Of a stretch of 64,000 bases of DNA, positions 39,678 through 46,601 are shown in pieces. The notes below the pieces were generated by a model. It worked only from the letters and a program-made list of their open reading frames with translations. It had not been told where the DNA came from and did not search any database. The DNA is from an uncultured Oscillospiraceae bacterium. GTDB taxonomy: Bacteria; Bacillota; Clostridia; Oscillospirales; Oscillospiraceae. Position numbers and translations under genes: made by a program. Every line of letters starts with the position of its first letter. The first letter of the stretch is position 1. The stretch is taken from assembly GCA_934613505.1 (NCBI GenBank), contig CAKTTB010000004.1, positions 62,001-126,000 of the forward strand, in the 5' to 3' direction.

Positions 39678-40879
39678 TACAGGCTGGATGCAGCCTTTTT
39701 TGTGCTCTGAAACAGGGCTTCCATGCGGTTCGCAGAATCCCGTTTCATGCGCTCCGTCGCATGGGCGTAAACGTCCAGCGTGAACGCCGCTGTCGCGTGA
39801 CCGAGGTTTTCCTGCACGGTCTTCGGGTTGTCGCCCGCCTGCAGAGAATTGACGGCGAACGAATGACGAAGATCATGAAAACGCGCTTCTGGTATGCCGA
39901 TGCTCTCCACGGCTTTCTTGAAATGCTTGCGCACGGTCACATGGGACAGATGGTGTCCCAGCTCATCCGTAAATACCAGACCGGAATCTTCCCAAAACTC
40001 CCCGGCCTTCAACCTCCATTCCGTCTGTACCCGCCGCTGCTCTCTGAGCGCCTTCATCACCGAAGGCGCCGGGGTCAGCAGACGGGTTTTGTCGTTTTTT
40101 AGGGAACCGAAGAAATACGCGCCGCCCTTTTCCTTGGATTTGAGAAGCTGCTGCGCGACGGTCACTGTCCCGGCATCGAAGTCTACGTCTTTCCATCGCA
40201 GACCAAGAAGCTCCCCTTGCCGCAACCCCGTCAGCAGATCGACGATAAACAGCCGCTCGAACGGCTGCCCGTGGATCGCGTTCAGGAAGGCGGCGGTCTG
40301 TGCTTCGTCCAGCGGGCGAATCTCTGCCCGCTCCACGCGCGGCAGCTTACAGGCATCGGAAGGATTGATCCGCAGATAGCCGACCTCGACGGCCTGTCCC
40401 AGCGCCCGGTGCAGAATGCCGTAAATATCTTTGACAGTCTTTGCAGAAAGCGGCTTGCGCCCGCTCGTGCCGCGCTGGAGGTCGTTGAGCATCTTCTGGA
40501 TCTGCGGCGCTTTGAGCATTTGCAGCTTGACAGCGCCGAGCGCGGGCTTGATCGCGCTTTCCACCTTGTTCTTGTAGGTCGAGCGGGTCAGCGGCTTCAG
40601 ATCGACCGTGTATTCGGCGAGCCAGATGTCGAGCCAGTCGGACACGGTCAGTTTCGTCGGCTCCTGATAGGTCGAATCGTTGACCGCCACGGCTGCGCTC
40701 TGCATCTTCTCACGGACTTCCTTCTGCGTCTTACCGGAGAAGCTGCGGCGAATCTGCTTGCCCGTCCCCGGATCAACGCCGACCGTCAATCGCGCTTCCC
40801 AATACGTGTATTCCCGAGCGTCCCGAAGGACGGTCTTTTTTCGTATGCTGCCCGCTCCTGCGGCGTTTCGTTTTGCCAT
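39677..40879 (-). CDS. int: Tyrosine recombinase integrase
   Basis: About 400 residues. N-terminal AP2-like arm-binding domain (ARLTVGVDPGTGKQIRRSFSGK), SAM-like core-binding domain, and catalytic domain with Arg in TGLRQGELLGL, HDLRH, LGH and the nucleophile Tyr in LDVYAHA. It would catalyse integration at the adjacent tRNA-Ser 3' end. The start at 40879 has GGAGG nine bases upstream, inside the end of the repressor gene, so the two are coupled. The longer frame to 40921 is not needed. Confidence 0.95.
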   Translation of the reverse strand: MAKRNAAGAGSIRKKTVLRDAREYTYWEARLTVGVDPGTGKQIRRSFSGKTQKEVREKMQSAAVAVNDSTYQEPTKLTVSDWLDIWLAEYTVDLKPLTRSTYKNKVESAIKPALGAVKLQMLKAPQIQKMLNDLQRGTSGRKPLSAKTVKDIYGILHRALGQAVEVGYLRINPSDACKLPRVERAEIRPLDEAQTAAFLNAIHGQPFERLFIVDLLTGLRQGELLGLRWKDVDFDAGTVTVAQQLLKSKEKGGAYFFGSLKNDKTRLLTPAPSVMKALREQRRVQTEWRLKAGEFWEDSGLVFTDELGHHLSHVTVRKHFKKAVESIGIPEARFHDLRHSFAVNSLQAGDNPKTVQENLGHATAAFTLDVYAHATERMKRDSANRMEALFQSTKKAASSL

Positions 40880-40880
40880 A

Positions 40881-41573
40881 TCAGTCCGCCTCCGATTTGG
40901 AGCTATCTGCAAGTTCTTCATGCAGAATGTCGGTTACATGGGAAGGATCAGTTTCTGCTACTTTCTTCGAAATGTCCTCCAGCAGCTTTTCTAACGTGTT
41001 GGTAATCCGTTCCGAAAATAGGCACATCGCCAGACGATCCGGTGCAGTGACAACATACCCATGCTGCCCCAGTACCGCGCTGAGCTTTTTGTATTCCTCG
41101 GTCGTGGAATACAGCAGCGAACATGGGGTATTTACTAGACGGATATACTCTGCACACCAAGACAAAACTGATTCAAAATCCCGCGATTCGAGCATTGCCG
41201 ACAGAACAGAAATCGGGAAATATCTCTTTTCAGCTTCTGAAACGTTGCTGTCTCTCCGCAAAACAGTCAGGCCGCGCAAATACGAAACGGCATCTGGAGA
41301 CAGTCCCAGTTCATCTACAGCAGCCGGCGTTCTTTCCGGTGCATCTGTCAATCCGAGCAGCCAGTCAGCGGAGACACCGAAAAACTCAGACAGCTTTGTT
41401 AGATACTCTGTTTTCAGATCGCGTGTACCATTTTCCCATTGTGTGATGGTCTCCCGGCGAACGACCAAACCGAGCTTTGCAAGTTCATCAGACAGATCTC
41501 TTTGTGATAACCCCCGTGCCTCTCGCAGTACAGTGATCCGCTCACCGACCTGTTCTCGCAATGTGTTAGGCAT
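40881..41573 (-). CDS. CI-like XRE-family repressor
   Basis: 230 residues. N-terminal helix-turn-helix (LREARGLSQRDLSDELAKLG...RETITQWENG) and an unrecognised C-terminal part of about 150 residues with no LexA-like Ser/Lys protease signature that I can see. Position upstream of int and divergent from the xis-like gene marks it as the master repressor of the element. AAGGAGATAATT precedes the ATG. Probable operators (GGTACAAAA motifs) lie in the 128-base gap beyond it. Confidence 0.88.
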   Translation of the reverse strand: MPNTLREQVGERITVLREARGLSQRDLSDELAKLGLVVRRETITQWENGTRDLKTEYLTKLSEFFGVSADWLLGLTDAPERTPAAVDELGLSPDAVSYLRGLTVLRRDSNVSEAEKRYFPISVLSAMLESRDFESVLSWCAEYIRLVNTPCSLLYSTTEEYKKLSAVLGQHGYVVTAPDRLAMCLFSERITNTLEKLLEDISKKVAETDPSHVTDILHEELADSSKSEAD

Positions 41574-41587
41574 AATTATCTCCTTTC

Positions 41588-41699
41588 GATTTTTGTACCC
41601 GTTTCAATTATGAGGGTACAAAACTATTGACATACTGATTTTTTGTGGTATAGTGTAATTATGATTTGTTACATACTATCACATTCAGGTACAAAAATC
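41588..41699. promoter_or_regulatory. Repressor operator region with GGTACAAAA motifs
   Basis: TTTTGTACCC (41591-41600) and GGGTACAAAA (41614-41623) form a perfect 10-bp inverted repeat. A third copy, GGTACAAAAATC (41688-41699), is the exact complement of GATTTTTGTACC at 41588-41599. They flank the divergent promoters of the repressor and the xis-like gene. Confidence 0.7.
41627..41654 (+). promoter_or_regulatory. Early rightward promoter of the element
   Basis: TTGACA (41627-41632), 16-base spacer, TATAGT (41649-41654), between operator copies two and three. Confidence 0.8.
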
Positions 41700-41721
41700 A
41701 ATGGATTGGAAGGTGAAAAAG

Positions 41722-41964
41722 ATGCCCGACAATGTGAAAAGAAGCCAGAACTTCATGTCGTTCAATGAGGCAGCAAAGCAGCCGACGTGTCCGTTCACTG
41801 CAAACCGTCTGCGCACAATGCAGAAGCGCGGGGAGCTGCCCGGCATCTGGAGCGGGAGCCGTTTTCTTGTCAACTATCCGCTCTTGATGCAGCAGCTTGA
41901 AGATTTAAGCCGAAAAGCTGTCCGAGTGGGAGAGGGGGACGACGAAGATGGAACAAACACGTGA
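41722..41964 (+). CDS. Small HTH/excisionase-like protein
   Basis: About 80 residues (or 87 from the ATG at 41701). FMSFNEAAKQ...FTANRLRTMQKRGELPGIWSGSRFLVNYPLLMQQLE has the layout of a MerR-like winged helix used by excisionases, though it is divergent. GGAAGG before the ATG at 41722 supports that start. First gene of the rightward early operon; it overlaps the next gene by 17 bases. Confidence 0.65.
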   Translation: MPDNVKRSQNFMSFNEAAKQPTCPFTANRLRTMQKRGELPGIWSGSRFLVNYPLLMQQLEDLSRKAVRVGEGDDEDGTNT

Positions 41965-42154
41965 GAAGCTGACGTTGTCCGTTGCAGAAGCTGCGCAGAT
42001 GCTCGGCATTTCCGCGCCGAAAGCCTATGAGCTTACGCACCGTGCGGACTTCCCAGCGTTCCGGATCGGAAACCGGACATTGGTGAGCCGCCGCCTGCTG
42101 GCAGAATGGGTTGACGCGCAGGTGAGCGGGGGCAAAGGTGGAACATATGGCTGA
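41948..42154 (+). CDS. AlpA/excisionase-type helix-turn-helix protein
   Basis: 68 residues. LSVAEAAQMLGISAPKAYELTHRADFPAFRIGNRTLVSRRLLAEWV is a textbook excisionase-family HTH domain, short enough to be a directionality factor or AlpA-like activator. It overlaps the genes on both sides. Which of the two small HTH proteins is the excisionase cannot be told. Confidence 0.85.
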   Translation: MEQTREKLTLSVAEAAQMLGISAPKAYELTHRADFPAFRIGNRTLVSRRLLAEWVDAQVSGGKGGTYG

Positions 42155-42520
42155 GAGAAGGATGTTTGCGCGGTCAGTCGTTGACAGCGACGCATTTCTT
42201 GAAATGCCGCTTTCGGCGCAGGCGCTTTATTTCCATCTCAATATGCGTGCCGATGACGATGGCTTTGTGAACAATGCAAAGAGCATCACAAACTACGTAA
42301 GCGCAACACCGGACGATCTGAGCATTCTGATTGCCAAACGCTTTGTGATCTGCTTTAACTCTGGCGTGATCGTCATCAAACACTGGAAGATTCACAATAT
42401 GCTGAAAAGCGACCGCTACCACCCGACGGACTTCCAAGAAGAATTAGCCAAGCTCTGCGTTAAGCCAAACAAAGCTTACGCAGAGCGGCTTCCGGCAGCT
42501 ACTCCCGCTCGATAGCTCTT

Positions 42521-42560
42521 GGAACCAGAACGGAACCAATCTGGAACCAACTTGGAACCA
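42521..42560 (+). repeat. Four GGAACCA iterons at exact 11-bp spacing (candidate replication origin)
   Basis: GGAACCA at 42521, 42532, 42543 and 42554; each unit is 11 bp, close to one helical turn, so all copies face the same side. They are followed by an AT-richer stretch (about 42565-42640). Location inside a replication-initiator gene is typical of phage and island origins. Confidence 0.65.
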
Positions 42561-42664
42561 CAGGTAAGAGTAGTAGAGGATAGTATAGGTTTAGGCAAGT
42601 CTAGTTTAGATAAGCCTAGTAAAGGATTATCTGCGCCGACCTTTTCACCTGAAAAGGATCGCCG

Positions 42665-42688
42665 CGCACAATGTGCGCACATTGTGCG
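42665..42688. repeat. 24-bp perfect palindrome
   Basis: CGCACAATGTGC followed at once by its reverse complement. No T-tract follows, so a terminator is unlikely; it could form a cruciform or bind a dimeric protein next to the iterons. Confidence 0.75.
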
Positions 42689-42689
42689 A

Positions 42690-42750
42690 TAGAGATAGAG
42701 ACTAGAGATAGAGACTAGAGACAAGACACAAGAGAAAGAGACAGAAAGAT
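42690..42750 (+). repeat. GAGATAGAGACTA purine-rich repeat after the first replication gene
   Basis: Units of the type GAGATAGAGACTA recur several times, then drift to GAGACA/GAGAAA. In full-length relatives similar DNA codes EIEKE-type charged linkers, so this may be decayed coding DNA. Confidence 0.6.
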
Positions 42751-42830
42751 TGTGCAGAGCCGGCAAACCGTCTCTGCACAATTCGTCAGTCATATTTGTG
42801 TATGGTCAGCATTCAAAGGGAGGGCTTGTT

Positions 42831-43229
42831 TTGGCAACGGGTAAAAGAATCTACTGGATGAAGCTCAGGGAGAGCTTTATGACTTCGGACACGGTTGATT
42901 ATCTCATGTCGCTTCCGAATGGCTCTGACTATGTCATTCTCTATCAGATGCTCTGTCTCAAGACCATCAGCACCGGCGGTCGATTATCCCGCAAGATCGG
43001 TGAAGTCGTAATCAAATACGACGTTCCGAAGATCCAGCGCGATCTCAAATGGTTTTCTGCTGACACGATTCGCACAGCGCTTGAATGCTTCAAATCGCTT
43101 GGTCTGGTCTACGAAGAAGACGATGGTATTATTGTGCTTTCTGGGCACGATGATCTCATTGACAGTGAAACCGACTATGCTGCACAGAAAAGAACGCAGC
43201 AAAAGAGTTCGACCGCAAGAGAAAAATGA
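42831..43229 (+). CDS. Phage replisome organizer N-terminal domain protein (short)
   Basis: About 132 residues from TTG 42831, eight bases after GGGAGG. RIYWMKLRESFMTSDTVDYLMSLPNGSDYVILYQMLCLKT...GRL and LIKYDVPKIQRDLKWFSADTIRTALECFKSLGLV match the N-terminal domain of phage replisome organizers. The stop (TGA 43227) comes right after the DNA-binding part; relatives continue into a long charged linker and a helicase-loading domain. It could act as a stand-alone origin-binding protein or be truncated. Confidence 0.8.
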   Translation: MATGKRIYWMKLRESFMTSDTVDYLMSLPNGSDYVILYQMLCLKTISTGGRLSRKIGEVVIKYDVPKIQRDLKWFSADTIRTALECFKSLGLVYEEDDGIIVLSGHDDLIDSETDYAAQKRTQQKSSTAREK

Positions 43230-43608
43230 GAGAACAATGTATGGAATATGGTGTGGAAATTTTCCACACAGAGATAGAGTATAGAGAAAGAGATAAAGAG
43301 ATTAGAGATAGAAATTAGAGAAAGACAGTTTAAACAATCCTTTTCTGACGAAAAGTATTGTTCCTCCGCGCCGCCTTGCTGACCACACGCAGAAGCGTTC
43401 CTACAGCTTTCGAGCAATCAATCAATGGTGGCTGGGCATTGTGCAATGAGACCGCTATGGCAGCTGAAAAAGGTACTGCCGAGGCCACCCCCTATCTGCT
43501 GCGGGCTCGACGACCCCATTTTGATTTCAGTTTACCTTGCAAAAAATCAACAATTTCGTTACGATTATTTTGTGTCAGCCGTAGGAATCCATAGCAAAGG
43601 AGATTTTT
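43230..43608 (+). other. Gap with GA-rich repeat and no recognisable gene
   Basis: The first 100 bases hold a second GAGATAGAGTATAGAGAAAG-type purine repeat (43268-43327), much like the one after the previous replication gene. The remainder has open frames of 71-78 codons that overlap the next gene and match nothing I know. AAAGGAG just before 43609 belongs to the next gene. Confidence 0.6.
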
Positions 43609-43983
43609 ATGGACATTTCAACACTGAACGCACATTTTGACAAGCTTCGGCGGCTCGCACAGAGCCGGGAGGCGCTGGACGGTCTGAAGGCCGCTGACGC
43701 GGGCGGCGGGATGTTTGCCGCCGAGATCGAAGACCTGACAGAGCAGATCGAGTGGGAACAGGCCGCTGTCAGCAAGAGCGAAGAACCCATTGCCGCCTGG
43801 ATCGCGGGCATTGCGGACGGCATGACGCGAACGATCTTCCGACTGCGCTTTCTCAGGGGGCTGCAATGGTGCGAGGTCGCTGGGCACATCGGGAAGACTT
43901 GTACCGAAGACTGCGTCAAGTCCATCACCTATCGATTCCTGAATGCGCAGTGCCGTTCTGCGGCAAGGAGGGAAAAGGTATGA
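43609..43983 (+). CDS. Sigma-region-4-like protein (DUF1492-like), first paralog
   Basis: 124 residues: N-terminal coiled coil (LDKLRRLAQSREALDGL...IEDLTEQIEWEQ) and a C-terminal helix-turn-helix (RTIFRLRFLRGLQWCEVAGHIG...VKSITYRFL) like sigma factor region 4 or ArpU-type phage activators. AAAGGAG precedes the ATG. Its stop overlaps the next start (ATGA). Likely a transcription activator of the element or of a helper phage; not proven. Confidence 0.7.
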   Translation: MDISTLNAHFDKLRRLAQSREALDGLKAADAGGGMFAAEIEDLTEQIEWEQAAVSKSEEPIAAWIAGIADGMTRTIFRLRFLRGLQWCEVAGHIGKTCTEDCVKSITYRFLNAQCRSAARREKV

Positions 43984-44384
43984 CCCTTGAAGAACTGAAC
44001 GCGCTCTTTGACCTTCGCGCTGAGCTGGAGGAGCTGACCGAAATACGCCGGTCGCTGATGGATGCAGCCACCAAGACGACCACAAAGCTGACCGGAATGC
44101 CGCACGGAAGCGGCGTTACAGACAAGATCGGCAGGCTTGCTTCCGAGATTGCGGACTTTGACAGGCAGATCGAGCGGGTAAACACAGAGATTGCCGAAAA
44201 AGAAGCCGTCGTGTCCGCGTGGATCGACACGATCCCGAAGGCAAAAGTACAGCTTGTGTTCCGGCTGCGGTTCCTGCGCGGCCTGCAATGGAAAGAAATC
44301 GCTGGTGTTGTTGGAACGTATGCTACCGAATCCATTGTGAAGCATACAGTCTATCAGTTTCTTAGAACGCAACTGCAGCAGTAG
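43980..44384 (+). CDS. Sigma-region-4-like protein (DUF1492-like), second paralog
   Basis: 134 residues with the same plan as the gene before it: a coiled coil of about 70 residues, then VQLVFRLRFLRGLQWKEIAGVVG and KHTVYQFL. The shared segment FRLRFLRGLQW is identical. AAGGAGGGAAAAGGT precedes the ATG. The pair is translationally coupled and may form a heterodimer through the coiled coils. Confidence 0.7.
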   Translation: MTLEELNALFDLRAELEELTEIRRSLMDAATKTTTKLTGMPHGSGVTDKIGRLASEIADFDRQIERVNTEIAEKEAVVSAWIDTIPKAKVQLVFRLRFLRGLQWKEIAGVVGTYATESIVKHTVYQFLRTQLQQ

Positions 44385-44526
44385 CTCGCCCCCAGCATTA
44401 AAGCCTACGCTATCCTGCGAGCCGCACAGCGGCCCGCAGAGCGTCGGAAGCACCTAGGCATAGCGAGAATCCCTGCCGCATACAAACGCGCCGCGCTGCG
44501 AGTTGCAAGTGGCTCAAAACAGAACG

Positions 44527-44565
44527 AAGCCCGCTCCCCTGATTTGGAGAGCGGGCTTTGCTTGT
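44527..44565. terminator. Hairpin between sigma-like and Fic-like genes
   Basis: AAGCCCGCTC (44527-44536) pairs with GAGCGGGCTT (44549-44558). Plus strand is followed by TGCTTGTCTTT, minus strand by CGTTCTGTTTTG. Confidence 0.7.
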
Positions 44566-44567
44566 CT

Positions 44568-45230
44568 TTATAGCGCCAAGCCCTGTATCGCGTTCTCGTA
44601 CAGAAATGCTTTCATCGGCTCGGCGGCGGCTGTGTTGTAGTAGTTCAGCAGCGCTTCGTTGAACTGTTCCATGTTCTTCGCGGAGATCGTCAGCATACCC
44701 GCTCCGGCTTGCAGCAGGATCTTGTTTGCCAGCGTCAGGCTGGTGCGCTTGTTGCCGTCCCAGAAAAGCTGCCCGCGTGTGCCCCAGCAGAAGGCCGTCA
44801 GCGCCTTTTCTGTGGCCGAAGCATCGGCGGCAAGGATCGCGGCCAGCTCTGCACGGACGGCCACTTCCTGCGGCACAGGCGGCGTGTAGTCCGTACCAGA
44901 GATGGCGACGCTTCCTGTGCGCAGCTTGCCCCACTCCAGCGCCTCGTTGCGGGCGATGAACTCGTTCAGCTTGCAGAGGTATTCCAGCGTGACCGGCTCG
45001 TTGATCGAACCCATCAGAAAGCGCCAAGCGTCGCGCATATTCAAAATTGCCTGAATATCGTCGATCTGCACACCGGGGACGTTGACACCCTCCAGAATGG
45101 TTTTTGTCTGCGGGAAGGTGACGGCGCGGTTTTCCATCTTCATGCCGCAGTAGACATTTTCGTCCCACTTCTTTTTCGCAAGGAAGCGGCTCTGCTCCGG
45201 TGTCAGGTGGTATCGGTCAGTGTAGGTCAT
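44568..45230 (-). CDS. Fic-family protein with altered active-site motif
   Basis: 220 residues. A Fic-type fold is indicated by LNEFIARNEAL...TAFCWGTRGQLFWDGNKRTSLTLANKIL. In the canonical motif HPFxxGN(G/K)R the catalytic His is replaced by Gln (codon CAG) and Pro by Leu, while the phosphate-binding DGNKR is kept. Active Fic enzymes transfer AMP or other phosphate groups to proteins; this variant may be inactive or do other chemistry. The start overlaps the XRE gene stop by 4 bases, giving a toxin-antitoxin-like pair. Confidence 0.8.
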   Translation of the reverse strand: MTYTDRYHLTPEQSRFLAKKKWDENVYCGMKMENRAVTFPQTKTILEGVNVPGVQIDDIQAILNMRDAWRFLMGSINEPVTLEYLCKLNEFIARNEALEWGKLRTGSVAISGTDYTPPVPQEVAVRAELAAILAADASATEKALTAFCWGTRGQLFWDGNKRTSLTLANKILLQAGAGMLTISAKNMEQFNEALLNYYNTAAAEPMKAFLYENAIQGLAL

Positions 45231-45451
45231 TCCGCTTCACCATCCTTTTCTCCCGGCAGATACTCCATGATATCGCCCGGCTGACAGTCCAGCATAGCAC
45301 ACAGCCGCTCAATCGTCCTTGTATCCACGTTTCCGCCTATACGAAGTTTTTGCAAAATTGCCTGGCTTATGAGTTTTTCCTTTCGCAAGCGATATGAACT
45401 GAATCCTTTTTCCTTCATCAATTCAAACAATTTGTCGTATGAAATCGGCAT
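45227..45451 (-). CDS. Small XRE-family HTH regulator, partner of the Fic-like gene
   Basis: 74 residues, nearly all helix-turn-helix (LFELMKEKGFSSYRLRKEKLISQAILQKLRIGGNVDTRTIERLCAMLDCQPGDIMEYL). Such proteins often act as antitoxin or autorepressor in front of Fic/Doc genes. AAGGGGAT precedes the ATG. Three matching operator palindromes lie just upstream, so it probably controls both its own promoter and the divergent one. Confidence 0.85.
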   Translation of the reverse strand: MPISYDKLFELMKEKGFSSYRLRKEKLISQAILQKLRIGGNVDTRTIERLCAMLDCQPGDIMEYLPGEKDGEAE

Positions 45452-45512
45452 GACAATCCCCTTTCGTTTCAGGTTGGGCTGGGCATAATTCAGCCTACTC
45501 TTTTACGATACC

Positions 45513-45540
45513 ATTATATCATATATGCACCATTATTCAA
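45513..45540 (-). promoter_or_regulatory. Promoter of the XRE/Fic-like operon
   Basis: Minus strand TTGAAT (45535-45540), 16-base spacer, TATAAT (45513-45518). Operator copy 1 covers the spacer and -35. Confidence 0.8.
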
Positions 45541-45617
45541 GTGTATATATTGCACAAGATATGCACCATTAAAATAGTGCATATCGTATATTGACTGCAC
45601 CATGATATTGGTGTATA
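45524..45617. promoter_or_regulatory. Three operators TATGCAC-N10-GTGYATA between divergent promoters
   Basis: Copy 1: TATGCAC (45524-45530), 10-base centre, GTGTATA (45541-45547). Copy 2: TATGCAC (45560-45566), centre, GTGCATA (45577-45583), a perfect palindrome of arms. Copy 3: ACTGCAC (45594-45600), centre, GTGTATA (45611-45617). All centres are 10 bases and begin CAT. Copies 1 and 3 overlie the two promoters. The likely binder is the neighbouring XRE protein. Confidence 0.8.
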
Positions 45618-45619
45618 AT
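45591..45619 (+). promoter_or_regulatory. Strong rightward promoter of the leader RNA and small-gene operon
   Basis: TTGACT (45591-45596), 17-base spacer, TATAAT (45614-45619), with operator copy 3 inside it. Confidence 0.85.
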
Positions 45620-45625
45620 TAAGAC

Positions 45626-45890
45626 AGTCAAGGGGAACAAAAGAAAACAGTTCAGACACCGGCAGAAGGCGGACGAAAGTACCGATAGGGAAACCAAGAA
45701 CGCCTATAAGAGCTGGAAAGGATCAGCAAAGCGCAGCAAGGCTCGCGAGATCAGTTGAAAGCCCCCAGCCGCCGGAGTTCCCCAAGAGCAGAGAAAAAGC
45801 GTCTCCTGCCGCCGTAGGAAGTGAACAGGAGACGCAGCCGAAAAGGGCTGTTTGCAGTATAGCACAGCCCGCCGAAAAAGGAAAGGGGCT
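45626..45890 (+). ncRNA. Structured 265-nt leader or non-coding RNA of unknown class
   Basis: No ATG-started gene fits between the promoter and 45896. The RNA could fold as nested stems: GGGGAAC (45632-45638) with GTTCCCC (45777-45783); CCGGC (45659-45663) with GCCGG (45771-45775); GGCG (45668-45671) with CGCC (45701-45704); GCTG (45712-45715) with CAGC (45724-45727). A separate perfect 10-bp hairpin GCGTCTCCTG/CAGGAGACGC (45799-45808 with 45826-45835) follows. Then GGGCT can pair either with AGCC (45836-45839) or, as GGGCTG (45845-45850), with CAGCCC (45865-45870), two exclusive folds. It matches no riboswitch family I can recognise. Confidence 0.6.
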
Positions 45891-45895
45891 TACAC

Positions 45896-46171
45896 ATGAG
45901 CAACACAGAAATTCAGAGCAAGGTCAACGAGCTTCGCGAGCTGCGCCGCATGGCCGACGAGTTGGCAGCCGAGATCGAGAGCATTCAGGACGCGATCAAG
46001 GCACACATGACCGCCATCGATGCCGATACACTGACGGGCGCGGATTACAAGATCACGTGGAAGGCCGTAACCAGCAGCCGGTTTGACAGCACGGCGTTCA
46101 AGAAGGCAATGCCCGAGCTGGCCGAGCGCTTCACCAAGTCCACCACCAGCCGCCGTTTCACGGTCGCATGA
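45896..46171 (+). CDS. Small element protein with coiled coil, function unknown
   Basis: 91 residues. N-terminal coiled coil (EIQSKVNELRELRRMADELAAEIESIQDAIKAH), then LTGADYKITWKAVTSSRFDSTAFKKAMPELAERFTK and a basic end. The pattern resembles phage proteins that bind or protect DNA ends, but I do not recognise the family with certainty. GGAAAGGGG precedes the ATG. First gene behind the structured leader. Confidence 0.75.
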   Translation: MSNTEIQSKVNELRELRRMADELAAEIESIQDAIKAHMTAIDADTLTGADYKITWKAVTSSRFDSTAFKKAMPELAERFTKSTTSRRFTVA

Positions 46172-46212
46172 GCGGGGGGCGGGCAACAGCCCGCTCCAGG
46201 AAGGAGAACAGA

Positions 46213-46440
46213 ATGGAAGTTCATGTTTCGATTAACACCAACGGCAGCCCGAAGGAGCTGCAGCGGCTGACAGACCGGCTCGGCGATCTGGCAAACCTGC
46301 TGGAAGCGATCACCGAAGCGGAGCTGTCGCGGAGCAGCAATTCATACTTTGCTGCCGGTCTGGATTTCGTGAGCAAGGAGATCAACGCCGTGTATGTGCA
46401 GATATACGATCTGGTGAACGGCTGGGAGGTAACAAAGTGA
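46213..46440 (+). CDS. Small element protein, unknown function
   Basis: 75 residues from ATG 46213 with AAGGAG upstream; the longer frame to 46168 lacks one. MEVHVSINTNGSPKELQRLTDRLGDLANLLEAITEAELSRSS is amphipathic and probably helical. Its stop overlaps the next start. Confidence 0.7.
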   Translation: MEVHVSINTNGSPKELQRLTDRLGDLANLLEAITEAELSRSSNSYFAAGLDFVSKEINAVYVQIYDLVNGWEVTK

Positions 46441-46601
46441 ATATTTCGCTTGCGGCCGCGAGCCGCGCAGACGATGAGCGCGAGAAGGCTGAGTTGATCG
46501 CGCTGGTCAAGCAGCTGACCCCGAAGGAAGTAGACCGCGTAATTGAGCGGATGCAGACGCTGCTCAATGGGCAGCAGAAGAAACAGGAGGTTGCAGGATG
46601 A
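46437..46601 (+). CDS. 54-residue element protein with GTG start, unknown function
   Basis: Starts with GTG at 46437, overlapping the previous stop (GTGA), with GGAGG seven bases before it. The product begins MNISLAAASRADDERE and is helical and charged (LIALVKQLTPKEVDRVIERMQ). It ends in an ATGA overlap with the next gene, so coupling supports its reality although it is short. Confidence 0.75.
   Translation: MNISLAAASRADDEREKAELIALVKQLTPKEVDRVIERMQTLLNGQQKKQEVAG

Larger units (their letters stand above)
42147..42692 (+). pseudogene. Replisome-organizer-type replication gene interrupted by an in-frame TAG at 42513
   Basis: MAERRMFARSVVDSDAFLEM...LYFHLNMRADDDGF...VIKHWKIHN is the N-terminal winged-helix domain of phage replication-initiator (DnaD-like) proteins. 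The first stop is TAG at 42513-42515 (122 codons). Reading on in the same frame gives 58 more codons (EPERNQSGT..LEPQVRVVEDSIGLGKSSL) that look like the polar linker of full-length relatives, ending at 42690-42692. So it is either a nonsense mutation or an amber codon that is sometimes read. The linker DNA also contains four iterons. No C-terminal helicase-loader domain follows. Confidence 0.7.

Noticed and set aside
42690..43327. CRISPR-like repetition in the GAGATA stretches
   Set aside because: No constant repeat length and no unique spacers; it is degenerate low-complexity DNA and no cas gene is near.
43358..43640. Short open frames of 71-78 codons in front of the sigma-like paralog
   Set aside because: They overlap the following gene, lack ribosome sites and show no recognisable sequence.
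44410..45168. 252-codon minus-strand frame overlapping the Fic-like gene
   Set aside because: It is another frame of the same strand over a gene with clear Fic motifs; no start signal.
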